DNA of 64,000 bases from Symbiodinium natans (GCA_905221605.1 CAJNDS010000080.1:639955-703954), one strand, 5' to 3'; positions 48,690-59,027 are shown, counted from the stretch's first letter. Program-made: numbers and translations. Notes: generated by a model not told the origin, from the sequence alone.

Positions 48690-48904
48690 GGGGGTACCCT
48701 GAACCCTAAACCCTAAACCCTAAACCCTAGACCCTAGACCCTAGACCCTAAACCCTAAACCCTAAACCCTAAACCCAAAACCCAAAACCCTAAACCCTAA
48801 ACCCTAAACCCTAAACCCTAAACCCAAAACCCTAAACCCTAAACCCTAAACCCTAAACCCTAAACCCTAAACCCAAACCCCTAACCCCCAAACCCCTGAA
48901 CCCT
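48690..48904 (-). repeat. CCCTAAA array with CCCAAAA and CCCTAGA units
   Basis: About 215 bp, mixed units. Confidence 0.95.
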
Positions 48905-48916
48905 TAAGGGAACTAC

Positions 48917-48986
48917 CAAGATAAACTGGGCCGCGCGCAGTGGAAGGCCGATGCCATGCCGAGAGTCCATGGCAGGTTACTTTTTG
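48917..48986 (-). CDS. Predicted exon
   Basis: The acceptor is ctgggttcttcag. Two bases are followed by KSNLPWTLGMASAFHCARPS, and the donor is TTG|GTAGTT. The plus strand is also open. Confidence 0.5.
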
Positions 48987-49206
48987 CTGAAGAACCCAGG
49001 GTTTAGGGTTTAGGGTTTGGGGTTTAGGGTTTAGGGTGTAGGGTTTAGGGTTCAGGGTTTAGGGTTTAGGGCTATGGGTTTAGGGTTTAGGGTTCAGGGT
49101 TCAGGGTTCAGGGTTCAGGGTTTAGGGTTTAGGGTTTAGGGTTCAGGGTTCAGGGTGTAGGGTTTAGGGTGCAGGCTTTTGCCACTGATGGCTTTCGGCT
49201 TGCTAC

Positions 49207-49251
49207 TCCTGCTCGAGCCGACATCGGCGACGGCGCAAGGACTCTGGGAGT
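49207..49251 (-). CDS. Predicted exon, frame uncertain
   Basis: The acceptor is attgaactctgcag and the donor is GGA|GTAGCA. It reads TPRVLAPSPMSARAG or SQSPCAVADVGSSR. Confidence 0.45.
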
Positions 49252-49466
49252 CTGCAGAGTTCAATGGCCTTTGGGGTTTGTAGGGTTTAGGGTTTAGGTT
49301 TTAGGGTTTTAGGGTTTAGGGTTTAGGGGTTGGCGATTTACCTACAGTTTAATAGTCGCTAGGCCCCTCGATCAGTAGGTATCACCCATAAAACTGCCAA
49401 AAAAAGTCCCAGGTAGGGTTTCGGGTTTCTGCCGCGCACCACGGCACACTACATCACCGCGACTAC

Positions 49467-49571
49467 AAAGGGCTCTCCAGTCTTTCAGGGGTCTTGAGTT
49501 TGGAGGCAGCCAGCAGCTCAAGGAGATTGCCCTGAGTTGGAGTCGCAAACTGAACGTTTCGCCGCGTATTC
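49467..49571 (-). CDS. Predicted exon beside a MITE-like element
   Basis: The acceptor is tttcaagatgcag. One base is followed by NTRRNVQFATPTQGNLLELL and AASKLKTPERLESP. The donor is TTT|GTAGTC. The element at 49593-49686 lies 22 bp upstream of the acceptor. Confidence 0.65.
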
Positions 49572-49592
49572 CTGCATCTTGAAAACCCTACC

Positions 49593-49686
49593 TTGGGATC
49601 TTCGCCCTTATACTAACAGTCCTGAATACGGATTATAATAAGGCTACTATGAACCCCATTGCTAGTATAAGGGGGAACATCCCAAA
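49593..49686. mobile_element. TTGGGATGTTCCCCC-family element
   Basis: TTGGGATCTTCGCCCTTATA and TATAAGGGGGAACATCCCAA are inverted. ACTAACAGTCCTGAAT follows the left arm. Confidence 0.75.
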
Positions 49687-49689
49687 CCC

Positions 49690-49886
49690 GACCCTCAAAA
49701 CCCTAAACCCTAAACCCTAAGCCCTAAACCCTGAACCCTGAACCCTGAACCCTGAACCCTGAACCCTAAACCCTAAACCCTAAACCCTAAACCCTAAACC
49801 CTAAACCCTAAACCCTAAACCCTAAACCCTAAACCCTAAACCCTAAACCCTAAACCCTAAACCCTAAACCCTAAACCCTAAACCTA
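49690..49886 (-). repeat. CCCTAAA array
   Basis: It starts three bases after the element at 49593-49686. CCCTGAA units at the left become perfect CCCTAAA. Confidence 0.95.
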
Positions 49887-49946
49887 AGCTGGCTCTGCTC
49901 CCGTGCCTTCCGCACCAACACCCGACAGCTGGTCTCCCGTCGATGG
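49884..49946 (-). CDS. Predicted exon
   Basis: The acceptor is agttccgtcacag. One base is followed by HRRETSCRVLVRKAREQSQL, and the donor is TAG|GTTTAG. Between arrays at 49690-49886 and 49967-50038. Confidence 0.6.
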   Translation of the reverse strand, partial: PSTGDQLSGVGAEGTGAEPA

Positions 49947-50043
49947 CTGTGACGGAACTTCCTGGAGGGTTTAGGGTTTAGGGTTTAGGGTTTAGGGTTT
50001 AGGGTTTAGGGTTTAGGGTTTAGGGTTTAGGGTTTAGGGGCCC

Positions 50044-50155
50044 ACATCTGGGGGGTTTACGAAAACACGGGACCCCTAATTTTGACCCCCGATAGTAGGA
50101 TTCCCTTGCGATAAGGACCCCAAAAAGGTACCGCGAATTTCGGAAACCCCCATCT
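50044..50155. mobile_element. GGTACC/TTTTTGGGG-family element
   Basis: CATCTGGGGGGTTTACGAAA and AATTTCGGAAACCCCCATCTG are inverted. It starts next to a TTTAGGG array. Confidence 0.65.
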
Positions 50156-50454
50156 GCTGCACAGTAAAAGGGGGCTTCTAAGGAAACCTAAAGCACCAAA
50201 CAGGCCTTTGGCCCACATCTGTCATAGGCAAATATGAGCAAAGCCAGGCCCTAACACCCCAAAGCCTTCAAGAAACGTAAATAAAAACCCAACAGCCTAA
50301 ACCCTATAAACACTACACCGTGTAATCCCCAAACCCCGAAACCCAAAACCCCAACCCTAAGCCATACCGGGGCATCCCTTTCCCCCCCCCGCTTTAACCC
50401 CCCTTCCCCCCCCCTTTACCCCACACCCTTAACCCCCCCCTTGGGCAACCCTAA

Positions 50455-50643
50455 AAACCCTGAACCCGAAAACCTACACCCGAAACCCTAAACCCTAAGC
50501 CCGAAACCCTACGCCCTAAACCCCAAACCCTACACCCCAAACCCCAAACCCCAAACCCCTAACCCCAAACCCTTGACCCTAAACCCTAAACCCTAAACCC
50601 GAAACCCTAAACCCTAAACCCTAAACCCTAAACCCTAAACCCT
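50455..50643 (-). repeat. CCCTAAA/CCCCAAA/CCCGAAA array
   Basis: Degenerate at left, pure at right where it borders the exon at 50641-50730. Confidence 0.9.
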
Positions 50644-50730
50644 CCCGGGGCATCCCGTGGGCGGCGCGGTCCCGTGTTGCACCGCGTTCTTGACTTTGGA
50701 CATGGCCTTGCCGGCGATGTCGGCGACTCC
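50641..50730 (-). CDS. Predicted exon, one of the clearest
   Basis: The acceptor is gctcaaacaaagcag. The 30 codons read GVADIAGKAMSKVKNAVQHG and TAPPTGCPGR, in phase 0/0. The donor is AGG|GTTTAG. The first part looks like an amphipathic helix. Confidence 0.7.
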
Positions 50731-50928
50731 CTGCTTTGTTTGAGCGTGATGGGCCCTTTTTTAGGGCTTTCGTGTTGTAGGGTTTAGGGTTTAGGGTTTA
50801 GGGTTTAGGATCTAGGGTCTAGGATTTAGGGTTTACAGTGCTTTCCGTGGGCTTCGGGCTGGATTTGTGGCCCTTGATCCTGACTCTTATATATATAAAC
50901 CCTAATCCCCAAACCCAGAGCCCTGAAC

Positions 50929-50985
50929 CCTGAAGAGACACGTAGTCACCAACAGACCGCCCAAACTTGGACATCAAAGCGGATT
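50929..50985 (-). CDS. Predicted exon
   Basis: The acceptor is gcgcgatgccag. Two bases are followed by SALMSKFGRSVGDYVSLQ, and the donor is AGG|GTTCAG. An in-frame ATG lies upstream (MPE). Confidence 0.5.
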
Positions 50986-51056
50986 CTGGCATCGCGCGCG
51001 GGGCCCCTTTAGGGGTTGAGCGTGTAGGGCTTGAGCCTTCCAGGCCTGCCTGGGAC

Positions 51057-51154
51057 TTAGGGTTTAGGGTTTAGGGTTTAGGGTTTGGGGTTTAGGGTTT
51101 AGGGTTTAGGGTTTAGGGTTTAGGGTTTAGGGTTTAGGGTTTAGGGTTTAGGGC
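51057..51154 (+). repeat. TTTAGGG array
   Basis: Near-perfect. Confidence 0.95.
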
Positions 51155-51172
51155 AACTCCTTCTTCTTCAAC

Positions 51173-51274
51173 CTTTCAGGAACCCATCGGAGGACTTGAA
51201 CGCAGGCCTGGCCCAACTTGCCGACGGTGCGGGAGGCCAGGTGTTGAGTTTCCTCCACAAACCTTGGGGACCAG
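51173..51274 (-). CDS. Predicted exon
   Basis: The acceptor is ccgcggtttcag. The frame reads WSPRFVEETQHLASRTVGKL then GQACVQVLRWVPE, and the donor is AAG|GTTGAA. TTTAGGG arrays (plus sense) lie on both sides, so the usual opposite-orientation bracket is absent. Confidence 0.65.
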
Positions 51275-51287
51275 CTGAAACCGCGGG

Positions 51288-51412
51288 GGTTTAGGGTTTA
51301 GGGTTTAGGGTTTAGGGTTTAGGGTTTCGGGTTTAGGGTTTAGGGTTTAGGGTTTAGGGTTTAGGGTTAAGGGTTTAGGGTTTAGGGTTTAGGGTTTAGG
51401 GTTTAGGGATCA
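51288..51412 (+). repeat. TTTAGGG array
   Basis: About 125 bp. 51413-51590 has no supported exon. Confidence 0.95.
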
Positions 51413-51594
51413 CCTGAACCCTAAAATTGAGATCGTCTGCCCTATACTACGATCTATCCACTTAAGGTACATGGACCATAGACCTTTTCGGTTGTTTTTT
51501 GTTTATCTGCATGGGCTGGAGAATTGAGGAGCATGGGTTCAAGAAAACAGCATGCAGGGTAGTACATTGAAAAGCGCGCATTCCAGGGGCCTAC

Positions 51595-51643
51595 GGCAAA
51601 TGGAAGCTTCCGATAAGGACATCATTGGCAAGCACTCAGGCTC
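51595..51643 (-). CDS. Predicted exon
   Basis: The acceptor is gggcttctttcgatatag, a strong tract. The 16 codons read EPECLPMMSLSEASIC, and the donor is GCC|GTAGGC. Confidence 0.6.
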
Positions 51644-51718
51644 CTATATCGAAAGAAGCCCTACGCCCTAAACTCCCCAAACCCTAGACACCAAGCCCGC
51701 CACCCCCAAACCCTTGCT

Positions 51719-51814
51719 CCGGATGCGGCGAAGACAGCCCGCCACAGGCAGGCTGAGTTCAAAGATTCGATTCTTGGAAGTGCGCAGTTCTCTCCCAACA
51801 CGGCCCCACTACCA
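51719..51814 (-). CDS. Predicted exon, 3' edge uncertain
   Basis: The acceptor is gacgggaaatcccag. One base is followed by GSGAVLGENCALPRIESLNS then ACLWRAVFAASG. Several internal GTs are possible donors. Confidence 0.5.
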
Positions 51815-52097
51815 CTGGGATTTCCCGTCTATCCTACGGAGCCAAGGACTTGGGCTTTGGGGCCTTTATTAGGGCGTTTAGGGCTTTAGGGGATCTTAGG
51901 GTTTAGGGCCTTAGGCTTCAAAGGGGTTGTTCATAGGGTTTAGGGTTTTGGGGCTTAGGGTTTAAGGGCTGAGGATGCCCAGAAGGTTTAGGGTTTAGGG
52001 TTTAGGGTTTAGGGTTCAGGGTTTAGGGTTTAGGGTTTAGGGCTAGGGTTTAGGGCCTGGGGCTTAGGATGCCCAAAAGGAACCGCGGAAGCTGAAC

Positions 52098-52170
52098 CCT
52101 TGAGCCCGCCGCAGAGTCGCCGAGGTGTTCAGCTGCTCAAACTTCTTCTTTGCCGACTCCGAGACGAAGC
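52098..52170 (-). CDS. Predicted exon
   Basis: The acceptor is caacttcctttcacaag. Two bases are followed by FVSESAKKKFEQLNTSAT then LRRAQG. The donor is AGG|GTTCAG. Confidence 0.65.
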
Positions 52171-52186
52171 CTTGTGAAAGGAAGTT

Positions 52187-52433
52187 GAGGGTTTAGGGTT
52201 TAGGGTTTAGGGGTTAGGGTTTAGGGTTTAGGGTTTAGGGTTTAGGGTTTAGGGTTTAGGGTTTAGGGTTTAGGGTTTAGGGTTTAGGGTTTAGGGTTTA
52301 GGGTTTAGGGTTAGGTTTAGGGTTTAGGGTTTAGGGTTTAGGGTTTAGGGTTTAGGGTTTAGGGTTTAGGGTTTAGGGTTTAGGGTTTAGGGTTTAGGGT
52401 TTAGGGTTTAGGGTTTAGGGTTTAGGGTTTAGG
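52187..52433 (+). repeat. TTTAGGG array, about 245 bp
   Basis: One of the longest pure arrays. It directly precedes the duplicate at 52441-52532. Confidence 0.95.
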
Positions 52434-52440
52434 GGATTCG

Positions 52441-52532
52441 GAGATGAATCGCCAGAAGTGCTGGCAGCGGGCCGTCTATGAACCAGAATTCCCAACCCCA
52501 AACCCTCAAAGTCCCTTTTTCTTCATTGAACT
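52441..52532. repeat. Dispersed duplicate, copy 2
   Basis: Matches 44199-44290 nearly base for base, then diverges at TTGAAC. Confidence 0.85.
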
Positions 52533-52739
52533 CCCCGAGGCCCTGTTTAACCCTAAACCCGAAACCCCAAAGCGCAATCCTTGGGCCTCCTAAACACGTG
52601 AAGCCCAAACCCTAAACCTTAAATCCCCTAAACCCCTTTACCCTAAACCCCAGACCTTACACCCCTAAACCCCAAAATGACCCTAAACACCAAAACTTTA
52701 GAACGCTAACCCTTGCAGCTCTAATACTAAGCCTTTCTC

Positions 52740-52925
52740 CCCAAACCCCTTTAAAACCCTAAATCCTAAATCCCTATAACCCCCTTCAAACACCAACAAA
52801 CTCCAACAAACCCCTATAAACCCTGCAAACCCCCTATAAGCCCCTATAAACCCCTATAAACTCCTACAAACCCCTGTAAGCCCCTGTAGACCCCTATCAA
52901 CCCCTCCACACCCCTTTAAACCCTA
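52740..52925 (-). repeat. CCCCTATAAA/CCCCTACAAA array
   Basis: Degenerate 9-10 bp units. A poly-A run follows at about 52957-52980. No exon in 52533-52990. Confidence 0.8.
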
Positions 52926-52997
52926 GACCCTAGATCCTAACCCCAAAACCGGAAAAAAAAGAAAAAAAAAAAAAAAAAAAACGCCGTAGTCTTCAAC

Positions 52998-53041
52998 CCG
53001 GGCTTCGGGCCTCCGCGAAGTCCACCGAGGCGGAGTAATCG
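52998..53041 (-). CDS. Predicted exon
   Basis: The acceptor is gtgaaggtcttctttcag, a strong tract. One base is followed by DYSASVDFAEARSP, and the donor is CGG|GTTGAA. Confidence 0.6.
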
Positions 53042-53856
53042 CTGAAAGAAGACCTTCACAGGGGTTTGGGGGTTTAGGGTTAGGTTTAGGGTTTAGGGTT
53101 TGGGGTTTGGGGTTTGGGTTTTGGGGGGTTTAGGGTTTAGGGTTTAGGTTTAGGTTTAGGGTTATAGAGTTCAGGGTTAGAGTTCAGTTTTAGGGTTTAG
53201 GGTCCCACTGGACTTTGGGGGATTTCTTGGTTTTGAGAGGGCCTTTTGCGGTTTAATGGGATTCAAGCTTGGGTTGGGGCTACTAGGGTTCACCATGGGT
53301 TTCATGAGAGGCTTAACAGGGCTTAACCCTAAACCCTAAGCCCTAACGAGGCTTAGAGGTGCAGGGGTCGGCATGGATAGTTTTTGGGCTGCTGACTTCT
53401 CGGGCAAGACGGGTCATCTAGCTCGGAAGCCTCAGCCCTCAGACCTTTTCCGGGTTTTAGTGGTTAGGGATTGGGGGTTTTTTTAACCCTAAACCCTAAC
53501 CCGAAACCCGAACCCTAAACCCAAACCCAAACCCTAATCCCTAAACCCTAAAACCTAACCCTACCCTAAACCCCAGCAGTCGCATTTCCTCTCTCAGCAG
53601 TTCAAGGGTAAGGGGCAGGGTCTCAAGGTCGAAGGGGATTGAGGGGCGTAGTCGTGCACAGGGATTAGGATTTAAGGGTGGAATTGCTCGTTTAGGGGCA
53701 CCCATACCTGTCCAGAGGCTTTAGGGCTGAGGCGTAAACCCTGAACCCCGAACTTTAAACCCCAAACCCTTTAACCTTCAAACCCTCAACCCTCAAACCT
53801 AAACCCTAAACCCTAAACCCTAAACCCTAAAACCCTACAAACCCTACACCCTAAAC

Positions 53857-53917
53857 CGCCCGAAGGGCCCCCGCCTCGACCGCTGTGGGTCGAGTCGGAG
53901 GCGACTTCCGTCACTTC
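53857..53917 (-). CDS. Predicted exon
   Basis: The acceptor is cccaccagagccccacag. The 20 codons read EVTEVASDSTHSGRGGGPSG, and the donor is GCG|GTTTAG. The 53050-53740 stretch holds degenerate arrays and no supported exon. Confidence 0.65.
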
Positions 53918-54240
53918 CTGTGGGGCTCTGGTGGGAACCTTATGAACCCCTCAGCGGGGTGGTGAGGGTTTTAGGGTTTAGGGTTTGGGTTTAGGGTGTA
54001 GGGTTTGGTTTTGGGTTTAGGGTTTAGGGTTTGGGGTTTAGGGTTTGGGGTTTAGGGTTTAGGGTTTAGGGTTCTGCAATTCTTAGGGGGGGGGGGGTGT
54101 GTGCTTTAACGTAGGGTTTGCGATTGAGGGCTTGGAGCTCGCTGAAGGTTAGCCCTCTGTACCGAGAGCCTAGCAAGCCGGACTGTGCAAAGTAAAGTGG
54201 CTCTAGAAGCAGTTGGTGGCGAGCGCGATCTTTGCTGGTT

Positions 54241-54375
54241 CGAGGTTTAGGGTTTATAAGGTTTAGGGTTTAGGGTTTATAGCGTTTATAGGGTTTATAG
54301 GGTTTATGGGGTTTATAGGGTTTATAGGGTTTTTAGGGTTTATAGGGTTTATGGTTTAGGGTTTAGGGTTTAGGG
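54241..54375 (+). repeat. GGGTTTATA variant array
   Basis: Nine-base units mixed with TTTAGGG. Confidence 0.9.
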
Positions 54376-54667
54376 TCCTCCATATCATCAGAGAGGACGG
54401 AATCCATGGCGCGCAGCCGGCGCTCCTGCCGGAAGCTCGCGATCTTAAGGACCGGGTGTAGGGAGTTCGAGTAAAGTACCTACCCTAAACCCTAAACCCT
54501 GAACTCTAAACCCGAAACCCTAAACCCGAAACCCTAAACCCTATGTGCATAAACCTGTAACCCCGACTTCTCCAATTCCTCACAAAGAACCATCAGATCT
54601 TCTTCTGCCGAACCTTAAACTCTAAACCCTGAACTCAAAACCCGAAAGCCGACCCCGGGATGCAGCA

Positions 54668-54735
54668 ACCCTAAACCCTAAACCCTAAACCCTAAACCCT
54701 AAACCCTAAACCCTAAACCCTAAACCCTAAACCCT
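54668..54735 (-). repeat. CCCTAAA array
   Basis: Perfect heptamers abutting the next exon. Confidence 0.95.
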
Positions 54736-54810
54736 GTGTGGGTGCCCCGGGCTCTCTGGCAGGTTCGAGCTCTCATGGTCTCCTTTGGACCGCTTAGAGC
54801 CTGACAGCTT
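54733..54810 (-). CDS. Predicted exon, hydrophilic
   Basis: The acceptor is ctgaccctgtcttag. The 26 codons read KLSGSKRSKGDHESSNLPES and PGHPHR, in phase 0/0, with donor AGG|GTTTAG. Confidence 0.65.
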
Positions 54811-55213
54811 CTAAGACAGGGTCAGTGCTGCTTTACCACAAGCACTGGAATAGGGTTTAGGGTTTAGGGTTTAGGGTTTAAGGTTCAGGGTTTAGGGTTT
54901 AGGGGTTGGTCTGCAATCAGCGAGAAGCCAGGCCTTCGGAATAACCCGGAGAAGATCCTGCGAAGCACGCGGGAGTTGCTCTAAGTTTTAGGGTTTAGGG
55001 TCTAGGGTTTAGGGTTTAGGGTGTAGGGTGTAGGGTTTAGGGTTTAGGGTTTAGGGTTTAGGGTGTAGGGTGTAGGGTTTAGGGCTTAGGAGAATTTCAC
55101 CTTAAAGATCCGCAATCCTGGTTCGGGGTGGGGTCTCTTGAAGCACAGCGCGGACCCTTTGCTAAGCTCTCATCGCCGGCCTTCAGACCTCATGAATCCT
55201 CCTTGACTGCCTC

Positions 55214-55313
55214 AACCCTAAACCCTAAACCCTAAACCCCAAACCCTAAACCCACCCCAAACCCTAAACCCTAAACCCTAAACCCTAAACCCTAAACCCT
55301 AAACCCTAAACCC
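55214..55313 (-). repeat. CCCTAAA array
   Basis: Nearly perfect. Confidence 0.95.
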
Positions 55314-55409
55314 TTTGCCCAAGGCCTTGCGGCCATCTTGGCACTCCGAAGCTCGCATCTCGCGGCTCAGGCGCCGCGCCGTGGGCGGCATCAGCGGCAG
55401 CTCCACGGC
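55312..55409 (-). CDS. Predicted exon, one of the clearest
   Basis: The acceptor is cgcactcccccacaag. The frame reads AVELPLMPPTARRLSREMRA then SECQDGRKALGK with strongly GC-rich third positions. The donor is AGG|GTTTAG. Arrays at 55214-55313 and 55426-55575. Confidence 0.7.
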
Positions 55410-55425
55410 CTTGTGGGGGAGTGCG

Positions 55426-55575
55426 AGGGTTTAGGGTTTAGGGTTTAGGGTTTAGGGTTTAGGGTTTAGGGTTTAGGGTTTAGGGTTTAGGGTTTTAGGG
55501 TTTTGGGTTTAGGGTTTAGGGTTTAGGGTTTAGGGCTTAGGGCTTAGGGTTAAGGTTTAGGGTTTAGGGTTTAGG
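55426..55575 (+). repeat. TTTAGGG array
   Basis: About 150 bp with two short degenerate patches. AT-rich TA/GATA words follow (55630-55750), with no gene to 56170. Confidence 0.95.
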
Positions 55576-56206
55576 GTTTACAAATGGAAGTACCGCGCTT
55601 TGGTGGCTTCCTCTCACGAGATTTCGTGAATCATACATACATATATATATATGTGTGTATACATATACATACAAATGTATATGTGAATATTGTATACATG
55701 CATATATAGGTAGATAGATGTATAGAAAGGGATAGGTAGATAGATAGATATTGTAGGCCGCCCTAGCAGGGAAGCACTCATCAACTGCAGCAGGTAGCGC
55801 CCACAGCAAGGTAAGAAGAGTATGGGGTCTCATACTTCAGGGATAGATCGTCAGTGTTGACCGTCCGGGCTGAAGACATCTGAAGACCATAAACTTGCAA
55901 TGTGCGTGGTGGTCTCCCACGGGCTGTATACACACGCACGACTATGCTCAAAACGCCGCTAGCTATCGATGGTTCTCAATGACAGCATATCTGAAGCATG
56001 AGAATGGTCTGAGATGGTGGCAGATTGCGCGCATGATCGTGTGTGGTTTCGATCCCCGGGTGTAGCATCGCATGCCGGCATGGAGACTGGATGGTCTCAG
56101 GATTCACTTCAGACGGATAGGAAACAGCTTGTACCGCAAAAATGCGTATCCCGAACTACTTGTTGCGGCAAAAAAGTTCCTAAACCCTACACCCTAAACC
56201 CTAAAC

Positions 56207-56248
56207 GCTGCGCAACATCTCCCTGCGGCGCTCGGCCAGCACAGGGCG
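56207..56248 (-). CDS. Predicted exon
   Basis: The acceptor is cgcagccaagcctcag. The 14 codons read RPVLAERRREMLRS, and the donor is AGC|GTTTAG. Confidence 0.6.
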
Positions 56249-56473
56249 CTGAGGCTTGGCTGCGATCAGGTAGGGGGATTTAGGGTTTAGGGCTTGAGGC
56301 TTAGAGTTCAGGGTTTCGGGTTTGGGGTTTAGGGCTTAGGGTTTCGGGTTTAGGGATACTGCCCCCACGGAGAAGCAACTGAGATCAACCTCTCCCCCAC
56401 CGTACCGAGGCTGCGGCCGCACAAACTGCGCTCCGGGACTTCAGTGAGGAAAACTGCCGCATATCCTGCGTGT

Positions 56474-56600
56474 TGGGTTTAGGGGTTTAGGGGTTTAGGG
56501 GTTGAGGGGTTTAGGGGTTTAGGGGTTTAGAAGTTTAGGGGTTTAGGGGTTTCAGGGTTTCAGGGTTTCAGGGTTTCAGGGTTTCAGGGTTTCAGGGTTA
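56474..56600 (+). repeat. GGGGTTTA then GGGTTTCA arrays
   Basis: A homogeneous octamer block switches abruptly to GGGTTTCA units at about 56548. Confidence 0.95.
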
Positions 56601-56830
56601 GGCCTTATAGCTTCTGGCACTTTCTGGCGGCTTTTCAGATTCAGTAGCTTCAAACGAACCATCAACAATGTGTTCAGGGTAAGAATATCCCCAAACCCTA
56701 AACCCTAAACCCTGAACCCTAAACTCTAAACCCTGAACCATAAACCCTAAACCCTGAACCCAACTTCAAGATGTCTGGGAGGGTTCTCCTGGTTAGATAA
56801 GAGGGGCACTGGGAGTTATAGAAGGGTTGC

Positions 56831-56991
56831 GCACCCTAAACCACAAACCCCAAACCCCAAACCCAAACCCCAAACCCCAAACCCCAAACCCCAAACCCCA
56901 AACCCCAAACCCCAAACCCTAAACCCTAAACCCCAAACCCCAAACCCTAAACCCTAAACCCCAAACCCTAAACCCCAAACCCTAAACCCTA
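56831..56991 (-). repeat. CCCCAAA array
   Basis: A CCCCAAA majority with CCCTAAA toward the right. The island to its right (56992-57098) is open in more than one frame, so no exon is called there. Confidence 0.95.
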
Positions 56992-57098
56992 CATACACCT
57001 TCAGGCCTAAGCACCCTAAGCCCTCGGATGCAACCCCCTCCGAGGCCGGGACTGCCGCCGGCCAGCCCGGAAGCAAGGCAAGCCCGAGATCTGCCGGA

Positions 57099-57265
57099 AG
57101 GGTTTAGGGTTTAGGGTTTAGGGTTTAGGGCTAGGGTTTAGGGTTTAGGGTTTAGGGTTTAGGGTTTAGGGCTAGGGTTTAGGGTTTAGGGTTTAGGGTT
57201 TAGGGTTTGGGGTTTAGGGTTAAGGGTTTGGGGTTTAGGGTTTAGGGCGTAGGGTTTAGGGTTTG
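57099..57265 (+). repeat. TTTAGGG array
   Basis: Heptamers with GGGCTAGGG breaks. Confidence 0.95.
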
Positions 57266-57500
57266 GGGTTTGGGGTTTTAGGGTTTTAGGGTTTTAGGGT
57301 TTTAGGGTTTTAGGGTTTTAGGGTTTTAGGGTTTTAGGGTTTTAGGGTTTTAGGGTTTTAGGGTTTAGGGTTTTAGGGTTTTAGGGTTTTAGGGTTTTAG
57401 GGTTTAGGGTGTTAGGGTTTCAGGGGTTTAGGGTTTTAGGGTTTAGGGTTCTAGGGTTTTAGGGAGTTTAGGGATTTTAGGGATTTTAGGGTTTTAGGTT
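57266..57500 (+). repeat. GGGTTTTA octamer array
   Basis: About 25 octamers with an extra T, joined directly to the heptamer block. Confidence 0.95.
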
Positions 57501-57780
57501 TCGGGTTTAGGGTTTATAGGGGGGTTTAGGGCTTTACGTTTCGGGTTTTGGGTCTACAGCCCTGTGTCTTCGGTTGGGGCCCCGCAAGCTGCAAGTGTAA
57601 ATGGTGTGTCCTGTCGCTGATGGGCGGCTTCTTTCTGGCAAACCTTGAAACCTACCCTCAGCCCTGAACCCCAAAGTCACTTTCAGCTTAAGTTCCATGA
57701 ACTTCCCGAAAAAACCCCTGCACCCTTACACCGAACACCCTGAACCCTGAACCCTAAACCCTGAACCCTGAACCCTGAAC

Positions 57781-57856
57781 CCTGGACGGCAGCTCCAACA
57801 GCAGGAGGGGGGGGGGCCTTGTGGCCCCAGCCGCTTCAAAGCGACGCGTTCCCGCC
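57781..57856 (-). CDS. Predicted exon, frame uncertain
   Basis: The acceptor is actctctggccag and the donor is AGG|GTTCAG. It reads RERVALKRLGPQGPPPLLLL or AGTRRFEAAGATRPPPPP. Poly-C encodes the proline run. Confidence 0.5.
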
Positions 57857-57982
57857 CTGGCCAGAGAGTTTGGGAATTTACGGTTTAGGGTTTAGAGTTT
57901 ACATCCTAAACCCTAAACCCTAAACTCTAAACCCTAAACCCTAAACTCTAAACCCAAAAACCCTACAACTACAGGAGCTCAC

Positions 57983-58036
57983 TTCAAGCCGACCATCCAC
58001 CGGGAACGCACACTTGGGCACCAGGCAGGCCCGAGC
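57983..58036 (-). CDS. Predicted exon with canonical splice sites
   Basis: The acceptor is ccccaaattctcttag and the donor GAA|GTGAGC. The 18 codons read ARACLVPKCAFPVDGRLE in phase 0/0. Neither site depends on an array. Confidence 0.7.
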
Positions 58037-58060
58037 CTAAGAGAATTTGGGGCAGGGGCT

Positions 58061-58320
58061 GGGTTTAGGGTTTAGGGTTTAGGGTTTAGGGTTTAGGGTT
58101 TAGGGTTTAGGGTTTAGGGTTTAGGGTTTAGGGTTTAGGGTTTAGGGTTTAGGGTTTAGGGTTTAGGTTAGGGTTTAGGGTTTAGGGTTTAGGGTTTAGG
58201 GTTTAGGGTTTAGGGTTTAGGGTTTAGGGTTTAGGGTTTAGGGTTTTAGGGTTTTAGGGTTTAGGGTTTAGGGTTTAGGGTTTAGGGTTTGGGCTTGGGG
58301 TTTGGGGTTTAGGGTTTAGG
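58061..58320 (+). repeat. TTTAGGG array, about 255 bp
   Basis: Long, nearly pure. 58321-58740 holds degenerate C-rich words and no exon. Confidence 0.95.
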
Positions 58321-59027
58321 GTCTAGCTCGAAACCCCAAATCTCCCTGGTAGGCCTGTCTAAACCCCCAAATTGCCCTGATAAACTACAAAAGTACCCTT
58401 GTAAACCCTGAAATTGCCCTCGCTTTGCTTTTGAGGAGAGGATCCAAATCTTGCTATTTGGGGAACTATCTAAAATGTCCCTAACTTATCCAACATTACC
58501 CTTCAAAAAAGGCTTCAACTTACCTGTATTCAAACCCTAAACATACCCTGAACCCCAAACCCTACACCCTTGTAGGCCCGTATAAATCCAAAAATCACCT
58601 TCAAAACCAACTCTGAACCTACAAGCCCTAAAACTTACCCTGAACCCTAACCCTAAAATCTCCAAATTACCAACCCTGAACCTTCAAGAACCAACCCTGG
58701 GCCTATGTTCATGCTTTTGGTGAGCGCGACCGGCTGCCCATCGTCCTCATCGTCGGCCTAAAGCTGGGACTTTGCTCGTTTTAGGGTTTAGGGTTTAGGG
58801 TTTGGGGTTTAGGGTTTGGGGTTTAGGGTTTAGGGTTTAGGGTTCGGGGTTTAGGGTTTCGGGGTTTCGGGTTCGGCTGTGATTTATACCCCTGCCGTCA
58901 TTCGACCAGATACCCTTCATACCATTACTACTTACTTGCAAGCTAACTTGCATACCAAGTTGCTGCTTGCTGTTTACCACTTACCACTTACTTACTTACC
59001 TACTTGCCTACTTGCCTACTTAAACTA

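Noticed and set aside
58061-58320. True chromosome end
   Set aside because: Unique DNA continues on both sides of every array and the orientation alternates, so these are internal telomere-like repeats.
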